In this document: positions 22,146 through 32,516 of the stretch, piece by piece
How the letters are laid out: every line of letters starts with the position of its first letter
Position numbering within the stretch: the first letter of the stretch is position 1
Origin: Aphrophora alni
Lineage: Eukaryota; Arthropoda; Insecta; Hemiptera; Aphrophoridae
Length of the DNA stretch: 64,000 bases
NCBI GenBank assembly: GCA_963513935.1
Contig: OY740766.1
Location: 4,060,001 to 4,124,000 of the forward strand
Direction: 5' to 3'
The notes under the pieces: model-generated
Seen by the model: only the letters and a program-made list of their open reading frames with translations
The model's database searches: none
Told to the model about the DNA's origin: nothing
Translations under genes and position numbers: made by a program

Positions 22146-22789
22146 CTATTAGAGAATTTCATGCTCGTTTCTTTAAGTTTTGTAAAGGGATGATGACAGT
22201 GAGGTTTTTATCTTTAAACAACAATAACAACTAAACTTGTATACTTCAGACTTCAAGATTGACATTTTGTATAGTGTGAAATTAAAGATGAGGTTATTAC
22301 ACAAACTTTCAACAGTCAATAAATTGAAAGAAAGAGATTGCAGACAAAGAAAATCATTCCTCATACTAACAATTCAATCTGTCCGTAGTACCTGGACCAT
22401 AACATTTTCGATAACACCACGGATTCTAAAGTTGCATTCTTTAGATTCGATTATAAAATCTTGTCATTTCTTAATAAATATTCTATTCACCATTTATATT
22501 GGAACACACTGTGTTAATGACAAGGTTGAGGTCAGATACACAAATTCGCGTACCATCATGTCATCGTGCTTGTGTTTATTTGGTTTCCTTGACATCTGAC
22601 ACTGTTTCACAACCGTGATGATTTCCGCATTCTTCATGAAATAACAAGTTTTGTAAAATGACTCAGATTTTGGTAAACAACTAATCACGTGCTCTATAAA
22701 AAAAACTGGATTTTCTATCGTTGGGTTTTCTGATTTTAAAATTTAGGGCTTTCTGCCAAAGACTACTTTACTTTACCCTCCGACATTAC
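22146..22789. other. Non-coding stretch
   Basis: A 120-codon frame at 22237-22599 has no domain, low complexity or homology that I recognise and overlaps opposite-strand frames. It may be unrecognised 3' sequence of the LINE relic at 22790. Confidence 0.4.
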
Positions 22790-23060
22790 AGTCTATAATA
22801 GGCCAAGGCCTTCACTACGATTCGTTTCCACTCACTTCTACCCAATGCAGACCGTTTCCAATTCTCGGTCATCATCAGTCTCAGATTTACATCAATATCT
22901 TGTAGCTATCTTCTTCTGAGTCTTCCAATTCCTTCTTTGTCCAATAATTTTGACTTCCGGTATCTTGTTTGTGTGCTTTCTTTAATTCTCCGTTCGAGAT
23001 ATTATTATTCTGTATCATCTCCCAGCCATCCCAATATCAGAGACTTCAGAAAACGCCCTA
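22790..23060 (-). pseudogene. LINE ORF2 C-terminal relic
   Basis: Read on the minus strand, a patch near 23040 (ILGWLGDD) is followed by a frame-shifted basic region and then NLRLMMTENWKRSALGRSEW at about 22845-22905, continuing to a KALAYYR-like end. This order (W-x-GH/D, Gly/Arg-rich linker, W-K-x-x-A-x-x-R-x-x-W) is the standard C-terminus of many LINE ORF2 proteins. A C run (23066-23075) interrupts the upstream part. No complete RT was found upstream. Confidence 0.6.
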
Positions 23061-23581
23061 TACTCCCCCCCCCCCCGGATGAGGTTCTCTATCCCATTGT
23101 TGAATTCGCCACCTATCTCCCTCCTTCACAGGACTGTATGTTTTCCTTAATATTAAACACTGTTAGTACATTATTGTCACAATTTAAGAAAGTCCACGTT
23201 TTCGTTGCATATTTACGTATCCATTGGATGAATTAGAGTTTTGTACGATCTAAGTTGTGCCCTTTTACTAAGTAGTGTGAACCAAAAGAGGTTTATCTGA
23301 GGGTATTATTATCTGGTTGGACATCTTATTTCACCCGTTAAAGTTAATTTCAAGATAATTTATATTTTAAACTCTTTTCTTATGTTTACTTGTTCACACA
23401 TGCGCAGTATTGTGATGGTCAAAAAATCTATGTTGTGTTTTTTAAGGTTATATCATTTTTGAGGTTCTCTGAATGTAGTTATTTTATAGAAGTCAGTCTG
23501 TCATCTATTGAATATACAGTAGGCTACTCTACAGTTCAAATCCATGGATCGAATTAATCAAATTTGGGAATTTTGTAGCCA
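23061..23581. other. Non-coding stretch
   Basis: The region to about 23240 may be further decayed LINE sequence. The rest is unremarkable. Confidence 0.45.
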
Positions 23582-23735
23582 TACAGTATAACAAAAAACA
23601 GAACAAAATTCTCACAAAAAATATGCCTAAGTATCAGACGCGTTTCAACGACAAGGTCGTCCTCTTCAGTGATACACGAGCTACACCAATCAAACACTAA
23701 CTATAACTTTCTCATAAGTCAAGCTCAACATTTAA
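23582..23735 (-). repeat. Family A ribozyme-bearing repeat
   Basis: On the minus strand it runs from TGTTGAGCTTGACTTATGAG (about 23735) through TGTAGCTCGTGTATCA, the hammerhead-like motif and TACTTAGGC, to ATACTGTA at 23582. It therefore begins with the reverse complement of the sequence that ends the copy at 3638-3760, implying terminal inverted repeats or a palindromic source. Confidence 0.75.
23631..23675 (-). ncRNA. Hammerhead-like ribozyme motif, family A
   Basis: GTATCA, CTGAAGA, G, GACGAC-CTT-GTCGTT, GAAAC, GC, GTC, TGATAC. Stem I (GTATCA/TGATAC) pairs perfectly over six bases, stem II over five to six, and GTC is a valid cleavage triplet. Hammerhead position 7 is variable, so CTGAAGA fits the core. 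One extra G precedes stem II. Confidence 0.55.
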
Positions 23736-25027
23736 TATATTTTAGCCATATATTGGGAAGTTTTTTCACTTTTTTATACTCAATATTTAGGGGTAGTTGA
23801 CAGGAGAAAAAAACTCAAAATTCTCTCAAATCGTTTTAACAGCGTTGATGAAATTTTGCGTCTATGGTCTCAAGATAAATATTATTTTCCACTTTTTTAA
23901 AATACCGATTCCTGAATTATTGGTACAAAACCACAAATCGGACAATAAACCGTTACAAAATAAGCTGAAATGTGCAAATTAATAGTCCAAACTGTGTGAA
24001 AAATCTCAAATAGAATTATATTACGGTTGAAGAATAAAAACAATTTGAGACCGCCGTTATTCAAAGGTTGATTTTAATCAAAAATATTTGATTTATCCTT
24101 AGCACGCGTTTATGACACAATCAAAGCAAATTTAAGCTCTAATTGGGGTAGACCTACCATTTTTGAACTACTAATTAACTGACATTTTTGGTAATAAATA
24201 GTTTTGGTTAATTTTAATTAAGTTTTAGGAATGGCCGAGTGGGAATTTGCTGTCTTTATTCGATTTATATCCCTGCATGCATTGCTATTAATGGTTATTA
24301 TCATAACTATAAACATGGGAGTGTTTTAAAATAAGGTTTTTTAATATAATTTATTCTCCACAAAGGCCGAGGTAATTTATAATATTGAGAACAATTTCCA
24401 CAAAGACTTCCCCAAGACGATCAGTAGGACACAAAACCGGTTCTACTTCTTGAAAACATTAATTACTAGTAAAGTAATGAAATACCATGCAAAGTCTTCC
24501 GGCGTTTTTCTCTGGAATGTTTAGAATTCTTTTAATTTAATTTTAACCATTAATTAATTGCTAACAACTGATCAAATGGAATCTAACTTGTTTACAACCT
24601 ATCAATTATATTTAGGAGTTGTAAAATAGTTTTTTTTGTGTGTAAAATAATTTAAATGTCAGCTGGATTAAAAAAGTCCCTTGAAACAAGTTTTTTATCC
24701 GCGGAGTCAAATTCGTGGTTTAAGGTCGTATTCTTATTTCTCAGAAGCCTACAATATGAAAAATTACAAACTATCTTTATAACTATCTTAAACGACTCAA
24801 ATTAACTTGGTTGGCTTAACAACACAACTATTAACCCACTACAGACCAATTTCCAATCCATTTGGTTTGTTGTTGTGTTAATACTGAGCTAATTTCAATG
24901 GAGCCGTCAATACAACCTACGTCCAGTTGTGATGATCGTGTGGTGATTTCACTTCTACCAGCATAGAATCTTGCTGGGACTAATGAATGACTGAGCTGTA
25001 AGAGATTGGTACTGGAAATTTTTGGTA
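23736..25027. other. AT-rich non-coding stretch
   Basis: No gene seen. The last few hundred bases before 25028 should include the mariner 5' end, but I could not identify it. Confidence 0.5.
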
Positions 25028-25804
25028 GGTCGTTCAAATGTGATTGTAACAGATGAATTGGTTAAAAGATTGAACAAACTGTATGTGAAAAGCCTCAATC
25101 AGATTTTTTCTTAGCTTTCAGACGATTTCTCTCAGATTTCAAGAACGTCTCCATTTTTAATGGTTTATTGCGAAATTGAATTTTTGATTGTCGAAGATGT
25201 TGACTAAAAAATAAAGAATGGATGCGGCTTTATGTTTTATTATTAACTATGGAGAACGTGGAGTTGACTATCTCGACAACATTGTTGTTGGAGATGTGAC
25301 ATTAGTTAGGTTTGTAAATCTTGAAACCAAGGGAAAATCCAATCAGTTGTCTTATTTATTGTCAGTTCCCAAACAAACTCCGTATAAACTGAATGGCTAC
25401 AGTGTTTTGGGAACACAGGGAGTTTAATATCTGCATTTTTTTTTGTAACAGGCATAGCATTAACAACGGTTGTTTATTGTGAACCACTGAAAAAGCTTCA
25501 AATTTTGAGCTGCCATCTGCATGGTAATGCTCGCCTTTATACTGAAACCTGTGTTATGATCGAGCAGTCATGTGGGCAATTTTTTACCATCAGTACATAT
25601 CCCTGATTTGGTATCAAATTATTACCAATTCTTAACGGACATGAAAGGCTGGACATGTTGAAATAATTGAAAAGCTGATGAAATGAGTTAATTTCTGACC
25701 GAATTCTTCAGGGGTGGGGGGCAGAGTTCTTTGAGGAAGGAATACAAAAGCCGGTGTTACGGTACGACAAGTATTTATATGTAGGAGATTTTCTCGAAAA
25801 ATAA
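25028..25804 (+). pseudogene. mariner transposase pseudogene
   Basis: Blocks follow mariner transposase order from the DNA-binding region to the stop. GRSNVIVTDELVKRLNK starts at 25028. LSDDFSQISRT follows an in-frame TAG at 25112. KMLT precedes a TAA. RMDAALCF and YLDNIVVGDVTLVRFVNLET (25218 on) cover the first catalytic Asp region. VYCEPLKKLQ and LHGNARLY lie where LHDNARPH is expected, so the second catalytic Asp is Gly. The C-terminus is AEFFEEGIQKPVLRYDKYL, with its natural stop at 25802-25804. At least two frameshifts and several stops make it inactive, and the third catalytic Asp region is destroyed. No terminal inverted repeats were found; a ribozyme palindrome starts 22 bp after the stop and probably inserted into the mariner 3' end. 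Confidence 0.85.
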
Positions 25805-25910
25805 TGTAAATATATAAAAATATATTAAATGTTGAGCTTGACTTATGAGAAAAACTATACAGTATAACAAACACACAGAACACAATTCTCATAAAAAAAA
25901 ATACGCCTAA

Positions 25911-25955
25911 GTATCAGACGCGTTTCAACGACCAGGTCGTCCTCTTCAGTGATAC
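25911..25955 (-). ncRNA. Hammerhead-like ribozyme motif, left palindrome arm
   Basis: Minus strand: GTATCA, CTGAAGA, G, GACGAC-CTG-GTCGTT, GAAAC, GC, GTC, TGATAC. All three stems can form. Identical in the core to the opposite arm. Confidence 0.55.
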
Positions 25956-26027
25956 ACCAGCTACACTAACCAAACCACAACTACAACTAAGCTACAACTG
26001 AGTTGTGGTTTGGTTGGTGTAGCTCGT

Positions 26028-26072
26028 GTATCACTGAAGAGGACGACCTGGTCGTTGAAACGCGTCTGATAC
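26028..26072 (+). ncRNA. Hammerhead-like ribozyme motif, right palindrome arm
   Basis: Stem I GTATCA (26028-26033) pairs with TGATAC (26067-26072). The core is CTGAAGA (26034-26040) and GAAA (26057-26060). Predicted cleavage is after the GTC ending at 26066. Confidence 0.55.
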
Positions 26073-26125
26073 TTAGGCGTATTTTGTTATGAGAATTGTG
26101 TTCTGTGTGTTTGTTATACTGTATA

Positions 26126-27323
26126 TAAAATATAGTACATATTTTATATCAGTATTTAGTTTTATACACAGGTCAAACGGAAGTTAATTTTTTCATGTCA
26201 CAAACCTGCAACAGTTTTAATGAGAAAATTAGAGATTTATTTTAGTAAATTGATCTTGTAAATAAATATTTTTCTGAAGAATATATTTACTTATTTATTC
26301 CCGAAGGTTTTAGTTGTCAGTTGAAATCTGGAATAATTTAATTGTGCAACCACACAGGTGAAACCATGTACGTAATTGTAAGTAAAAAAAAATATTACGA
26401 TTCAGGAAAAAACAAAACAAAAAACAAACAATATCAGCCATCATTAAAAGTTCGATTTTAATGAATGCAATTGACCCTGATGAATTATTTACGCTACAAA
26501 AGGAGGAAGTTTAGCTACTTCTTTTTCAAAGAGGGTGCCCAATAGTACATTTTCGCTTTATGGATGATTGTCAACTATCATTAACCGAACTGACATTTTT
26601 GGTAAGAATTAGTTTAAATTGGTGAGTGAGAAAGTTTGTGTGTTTGTTTCCGCAACATTTATTATTGTTAAACTGATATAATAAGCACTATATTAATGCT
26701 TTAGATATTAATGGTTCTTTCTCCCCCCCCCCATCTACATTAGGTGGAATTTGTTATAAATATTGAAGCATCTTTTTATTCAACATGCGAAAACGTTGTT
26801 ATTTGACCCAATGACGTAGAATTTTTAAAAAAATGGAGTTTCCTAAAAGTTATTTTCTATTCAAAATAATGAACCAACGTTGAAAATCTACAAACATTTT
26901 TTATACCTTATTGTATAGAATTTTACGTTTTGAGGTTGAACAAAATTTATTTATCGTTCAAAATTAAAATAATAATAATAATAACATCAATGACTATGTC
27001 AATACACAAATTAATTAGGATAATATTGGCAAAACTAAGCTTACAACAATAGACAGGGAAAATGGAATGATTTCAACTTGTTACATAAGTTAAATCTGAG
27101 CTTATATTTTTATTTGTACCCTAATGATATCACTGTGGTGTGTATGTTCATGGCAATCCCGATAAATCTAGCTGGATTTACACTGTTTTCATGTAGTCTT
27201 AGATTAGATTCCTCCATTTCATATGTCCTCACAGATCAGTTATGACCAAATGTTATTGTCTGACGCTATTACCGTAAGGAGTCTTTACTTTATGTTCCTT
27301 TTTTACTTTTTTATATGGTGATA
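26126..27323. other. AT-rich non-coding stretch
   Basis: (AAT)n at about 26969-26984 and a C run at about 26725. At 27130-27290 lies a weak relative of the repeat at 21999. No gene seen. Confidence 0.5.
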
Positions 27324-27326
27324 TAA

Positions 27327-27650
27327 AGGCGCGTTTACACTGGCAACAAAATATGTTTCTAAACAGTGTTTCGGAACAGAAATTCGGTGTTTCTCCACAT
27401 GTTTCTTGTTTCCCGTAGAAAGCGGTAAGATCAAAGGGTGTTTATAAACATTGTGGAAGAAGAGCATCCTCCTCGTCAGACGACATCTTCAAGAGTGTGG
27501 CTGTCCCTGTGTTTAGGAACATTGTGTGCTAAATATTTCGTAGTGACTAGTAGCAAAATATAAACAAAGTTCCAAAATCATTGTTTCTGGAACAAAAGTT
27601 CCAGAAACAATGTATATAAACATTGTTTTGTTTCTAGTGTAAACGCGCCT
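27327..27650. mobile_element. 324-bp MITE, PIF/Harbinger-like
   Basis: A perfect 15-bp terminal inverted repeat, AGGCGCGTTTACACT at 27327-27341 and its complement ending at 27650, is flanked by TAA at 27324-27326 and 27651-27653. A 3-bp TWA duplication is typical of PIF/Harbinger elements. Near the right end is an internal palindrome, GTTTCTGGAAC/GTTCCAGAAAC at about 27582-27608. There is no transposase frame, so it is non-autonomous. Confidence 0.75.
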
Positions 27651-27653
27651 TAA

Positions 27654-28313
27654 CCGAGGGGTTTTTCACCTTTTAAACGACAAAGGCAAAAAAGTTTTTA
27701 TGATTGCGACAAATATACACCAATTAGTTTTGTTTTATACAATTCGTTTTATTTCTTGTTACGCTGGAAGGGAAGATCATTAACTAATTACCACCCTTAT
27801 ACGAAGAGAACTTTATAAATACTCTACGAGTTGTAATAACATGTAAAACAGAAATACACTTCCCGTTATTCCCAATCTGAGGAAAGTGGTTTCATTTGAG
27901 GAAAAGTCGCCAATAAACATCGGATCAAAGAGTTCAGTCGTCATAACGGCTTTGACCTGCTTATGATTAATGTGAGGTTTCTATTATTTGTATAATAAGA
28001 GTCAGAGGAGAATTTTGTTGACGTCAGTACGTAGTTGGGATTTATTTCGTGGTTTGCTGTCAGTTGTACGAAATATACAACCCACTTCATTTATAGGATA
28101 CAATCTAAACTGTTTTAAATTTAACACCATTTGAACTACCAAAATATAATAGAATAACACGTTTATTTATACTTCAAATCGTAAAGATAAACATAATTAG
28201 TTGTGTTATAAAAGAAAAAAAAATTGCATCGTTATGCCTAAGCAATTAAAAAAACTAAAATTATAGTTTGTCTAAACAGCCGTGCGCTCTGAAGGATTAG
28301 GGGTGTCCTCCTG
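27654..28313. other. AT-rich non-coding stretch
   Basis: Nothing recognised. Confidence 0.6.
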
Positions 28314-28894
28314 ATTGCGAACAGTCCAGACTGCGAACATGTTTGGGTTTACGAGGGGGAGGGGGTCGTCTGGGGGGTGGGGAGGATTCCCGATTGCGAA
28401 CACATTTTGAGAGGTCGGGGTTTTCAACCCATTCGTAGAATCCCAGGCCGTTATTATATATTAACAGAATGATTTGGCCAGAATCACAAATCAATTCTGG
28501 TAATATACATACGGTATCCGGTCAATTGCGAGGAAATCGACCGAGTTTTTGGCAACATAGACAGGTTTTGCAAGTCAAAGATATGTATATTTTTGTATAT
28601 TTATGTATATAGAAGTGTACTTTTTGTATATTTTCGAGTTTAAATTCCATAAAATGAAATTTTGGACTATAGAAAAATCATAGTATTTCCAGTATTGAAA
28701 TATTTGCAGAGACCTGTATAACCCTTGTCAGGTAGCAGTAATCCTTAGTGTCCGCAATTGACTCAACCATTTTTACAGATTCCAAATATGTGTTCGCAGT
28801 CTGGACGACTCATGTTCAGGTAGTCCTCGGCATTTTTGAGGTGTTCGCAGTCTGGACGATTTTACCCTTGTTCGCAATCTGGACTGTTCGCAAT
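28314..28894. mobile_element. 581-bp TIR element with an iterated GTTCGCAGTCTGGAC motif
   Basis: Terminal inverted repeats of 25 bp (28314-28338 and 28870-28894, one mismatch) each contain two GCGAAC units around AGTCCAGA. Related units occur inside at 28392-28402, 28792-28806 and 28842-28856. No target duplication is evident and there is no transposase frame. The repeated sub-terminal boxes could be transposase binding sites. The superfamily is unknown. Confidence 0.6.
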
Positions 28895-29321
28895 TAAAAG
28901 ACTCAACCGGATTAGGGCGACCCTTGCTCCCCAACGCGCAGACACACTCACACGCGCGGCTTGGCCTACCTGCCGCTAATCGTTCTTCTACGAATCACCA
29001 ACACTTGTGCTACAAAATAAAATTTTTCTAGATTTTAACTTTACTAAATTTTTATTCTAATTACTGAACTCTAAATATTATTTCTCGCAAAATGAGTCCA
29101 AACACGGTACAATTGTGACAACTCTAAGTGGTTTTATGGTTTTTTTATAAGTGGCTCTTCGTAGCGTATGCAAAGACAGACAAGTGACTTACCTACAGTT
29201 TATCTTTATTTTGTTTACTTCGTGGCAGAGTTTCTATTAATATTATATTATTCCAGGTTTCAGGTTATTACTGATTAAATTATATAGCTATTTTAATGTA
29301 TATTGTAGGGAAAGTATTATT
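28895..29321. other. Non-coding stretch
   Basis: Locally GC-richer to about 28985, then AT-rich. No gene seen. Confidence 0.5.
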
Positions 29322-29329
29322 TTGTAAAC

Positions 29330-29794
29330 CATGGGCGCGTCATTACCAGTTTATTATTGGGGGGGGGGTCTGGTGGTATTGAAATTTTTAAAAAATTAAA
29401 CTTCTCAAAACATTCTTTTTATGCATTTATTTTAATATTTTGTCAACAAATGAAGTACACTAAAACAATAAATCTAATTATTCTAACTTTTTTAAGCTGA
29501 GCGGAGAAACAAACCTTCTGCGCAATGAGTCAGATCAGATTCAAGACGAGACGACGATACTCCACACCGACAAACTAACTACCAACATACTGGGCTTTAT
29601 TGCATACAACTATTCAAAATTAATTCTATTTGCGTTTGTAACAGAAATGTAATGTTAAAAACCCTAGTAAAGACAAAGCCCGATGTTTACCTTTTAAAGT
29701 TTTAAGTAAATCATTAGTTTTTAGCAAAAATATTTTTACATCTGAAATATTGGGGGGACGCGTCCCCCCGTCCCCCCCGGCGATGACGTCCATG
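29330..29794. mobile_element. 465-bp non-autonomous element with 8-bp target duplication (hAT-like)
   Basis: An 8-bp duplication, TTGTAAAC, lies at 29322-29329 and 29795-29802. The ends are imperfect inverted repeats: CATGGGCGCGTCATTACC on the left and CATGGACGTCATCGCC reading in from the right. Eight-base duplications are made by hAT and P elements; CA-starting termini fit hAT better. Near the right end is a GC palindrome GGGGGGACGCGTCCCCCC at about 29751-29768. No transposase frame remains. Confidence 0.75.
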
Positions 29795-29802
29795 TTGTAA
29801 AC

Positions 29803-30019
29803 TCTAATGAAAACTGCCATTTCATATAGCTTTCACTGGCAATGACGTAGAAAAGTTTGTGGGTCATTTTGAAATATTATTCAAATGAACATACTTTTGA
29901 TCCACGACATGCGATTGTTGGAAATATTTGTGCAGGTTTTTAATCAAACAAATGTCCTAGTTGAAGTTCAATGTGTTGCTGAACCACAGTTATTGTTTTA
30001 GTCTGTAGTGCGTATTTGG
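29803..30019. other. Short non-coding spacer
   Basis: Nothing recognised. Confidence 0.5.
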
Positions 30020-30544
30020 TTTTGGGGGATGGGCGAGTGAGTATGAGAGAGTTTGCGCACTTAAATATTTTATCGGATAATCACTAAAGTTTAAAAAATG
30101 TTTATTTGTTAAATTGTTTTATAATTAGTAGTTTTACCTTGAAACTGTGTCGCAAGTATTCCATTATTATAAAACACAGTTAACTATTATAACCTTGAAT
30201 CATTGCAAATTTTATAATTAAAAAAAACTGTTTATATTTTTTGTTTGGCCTTCGCTACCTATGCGATAATTATTATAATGGATTTTTAAATATCTGATTT
30301 AATCACTTTGTTTTTTAATATTGGAGTCTTATAAAAGAAACGATAGCTTATTGCAGCAGCTTTTAACTCCGAGATCAACTTTTAATAAATACTTCTCTTT
30401 TACTTTATTACTTTATATAGATAAAGTTATTTGATGAGTTAAACATCGATGGAAGCTTTCAGTGGAAATATAATGTATTTTGAGCTCAAATAAATATTGC
30501 AAAAACTTTGCACAAACTTTCTCACTCATGCATCCCAAAAAAAA
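30020..30544. mobile_element. Candidate 525-bp MITE with roughly 35-bp imperfect TIRs
   Basis: The left end, TTTTGGGGGATGGGCGAGTG then AGAGAGTTTGCGCA (30020-30059), is inverted at 30510-30544 (GCACAAACTTTCTCACTC then ATGCATCCCAAAA). GAGAAAGTTTG sites of the same type occur at about 26628 and 37314, so the end may be dispersed. No target duplication was recognised. Confidence 0.5.
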
Positions 30545-32361
30545 ATTAATAAAAAAGGAATGTAAATAAAGGAATAACTAAAATTTTATTTTGGTTGTTG
30601 TCAATCTAAAAATGAAAATGAACAGCAATTTGTTTTGTTGTTTTTAATAAGGACGTGATCCGTTAACATTTTTTTACTTGTGATATTGCACACTTCTTGG
30701 GTCTTTAATGTTCACATTTCACAAAAATTTTAGGAATTACGTCTTTTATAACAGCCTAAAAGGCGACTTTTTTTGTGTCTATAACTTAACAACCGACATT
30801 TTTGGTGAGATGGCAAAAATAGATGTGTGCTTCGAAGCTTCACTTGAGTAAACACTGATTAAAATCATTAGAGCCGATTTCGGGAAAACCTTAATTTTAT
30901 TTCCTGTAGTCGTCAGCTACCTATAAATTTAGACTTATATAAAAAAATGAAAAAAAAACAAAACAAAAAAAAACTTTCCGAGAAATGGCAAAAATATGCC
31001 CACACACACCAAATAAGATGAAAATCGGACCAGGGGTTTGTGCCGTACTTAAACACGGGATAAAAAACAGACAGACGATAGATGATATAGACAGACAGAC
31101 ATAATTTATACAAAAACAAAATTATTTTCGGCTCGGAGGACTTGGACATCAATTTTAAAACCAATAACATAATTTCCTCTATAGTATGTAAATATAAGAC
31201 AGTTAAAGTTGGGGAAATTTCGTCATGAATTGTTTAAACATTTTGTATTAGTCAGTAGACTTTTAACACACTCTTAAAGGTTTTAAGGTTTACCGCGTTT
31301 TTTTTAATAGGTAACCATTCGTTGTTATTACATTGTATTCCTACATTTGGGTCATCTTGTATCATACCATGTACTCGTATTTCATCTCGGTGTGTATGAT
31401 ACAAAACTGTAACGACTAAAAGACTAGAGTCAATCATCCTTACTAGACATATCATTTACAAAACCTAACAAAGTGGCGACGTCATTATCCTAGAGTGTGC
31501 CATTAACCCTGCCATAGTAATGACGTAGATATAGAGAAATGGACACTTCCCATTGCTTACGATATGCTTTGTTGGAACGACAAACAGTTTAAAAGATATC
31601 TCTATAAAGAAGACTCTATAAAAGATATCGAATTCAGAAGCAAGAGATTTGTGTATAGAATTAATTTTACAATGTAACTTTGGTTCTCTATTTCACACAT
31701 TCATAATATAAAGTGTTTATTACTACAAAAACAAATTAATGATCACAATTGCAATATTGTATTAGTCGTCAATCTGTCTTTGTGTTAGAGAAATGTTATA
31801 TTCTTGATCGTTGTTAATTGAAGTATAATTTATTTATCAAAAACCATTCGTAATGGAGTTCAACTCTTCAGAACTAATCACGTCGTCATTGTATTCTATT
31901 TTCACCGTACGTCAATATCCATAGGTTCAGATTTTCTTCCATTCTCTACACAATCTGCATAGTTCGGTAACGTTAAATATGGACTTTTTTGATTCCTTTA
32001 AAGTTTTTCTTTTCGTCGATATACGTTTCTTAGACATTTCTGTTGGTATTTTCTTTCAAATTTTCCCTACACTATGTAACATTTCTTCAACTTCAGCATG
32101 ACTATCGGGTTTTTCAAACTTTAACAAATTTATTTGATCAGTTATTGCTAATAATTAGTATAGATCCGGTTATTTTCTATAAATTGACATCAATTTCAAC
32201 TTCCCATCTCATCGTTATGTAAAGTTACACTATCCAAACTCCGCTTGGCGTCGCCATTTTCAATGTACAAGCGGAAGGAATACCCCCCTCCCAGGTAACT
32301 ATTTCAGATTTGGCATTGTTGAGGTGGCAACAATTATTGAATTTTTAACATACTATTTTCA
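30545..32361. other. AT-rich stretch with a degenerate dispersed repeat
   Basis: The part at about 30780-31110 (GACATTTTTGGTGAGATGGC, then ATTAAAATCATTAGAGCCG, then CAGACAGAC) belongs to an old dispersed family also visible at about 48570-48780 and 62600-62860. No gene seen. Confidence 0.45.
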
Positions 32362-32516
32362 AGTCGATAGTACTTCTTTATATTAGAGTAATGGGTACAT
32401 GTTTCGCTGCTATAGACAGCATCATCAAGCTAGCTAATAATATTAACACTTGATGATGCTGCCTATGGCAGCGAAACATGTAGTGATTACTATAATTTAA
32501 AGAAGTATTATCGATT
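32362..32516. repeat. Palindrome carrying two ribozyme-like motifs
   Basis: Arms at about 32362-32429 and 32449-32516 are complementary with a handful of mismatches and a 19-nt spacer. The inner 34 nt of each arm are nearly identical and contain TTGATGA, a GCTGCC/GGCAGC hairpin and GAAACATGTA. Confidence 0.85.
32447..32485 (+). ncRNA. Hammerhead-like motif, right arm
   Basis: CAC, TTGATGA, T, GCTGCC-TAT-GGCAGC (perfect six-base stem II), GAAAC, AT, GTA, GTG. Stem I is CAC/GTG. C3 of the core is T. The minus-strand partner lies at about 32393-32432, with stem I not conserved. Confidence 0.45.

Larger units (their letters stand above)
25827..26125. repeat. Head-to-head palindrome of family A ribozyme repeats
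   Basis: Arms 25856-25982 and 26001-26125 are nearly perfect complements around an 18-nt spacer. Each arm carries a complete hammerhead-like motif in opposite orientation. The left side continues outward into TGTTGAGCTTGACTTATGAG at about 25829, the family's terminal sequence. Confidence 0.9.

Noticed and set aside
22237..22599. 120-codon ORF
   Set aside because: No recognisable domain, overlapping opposite-strand frames, AT-driven composition.
24231..24260. tRNA-Leu/Ser-like A box TGGCCGAGTGGG
   Set aside because: No B box or cloverleaf downstream.
24400..24450. Another ribozyme-like GAAAAC context
   Set aside because: No CTGANGA and no pairing stems.
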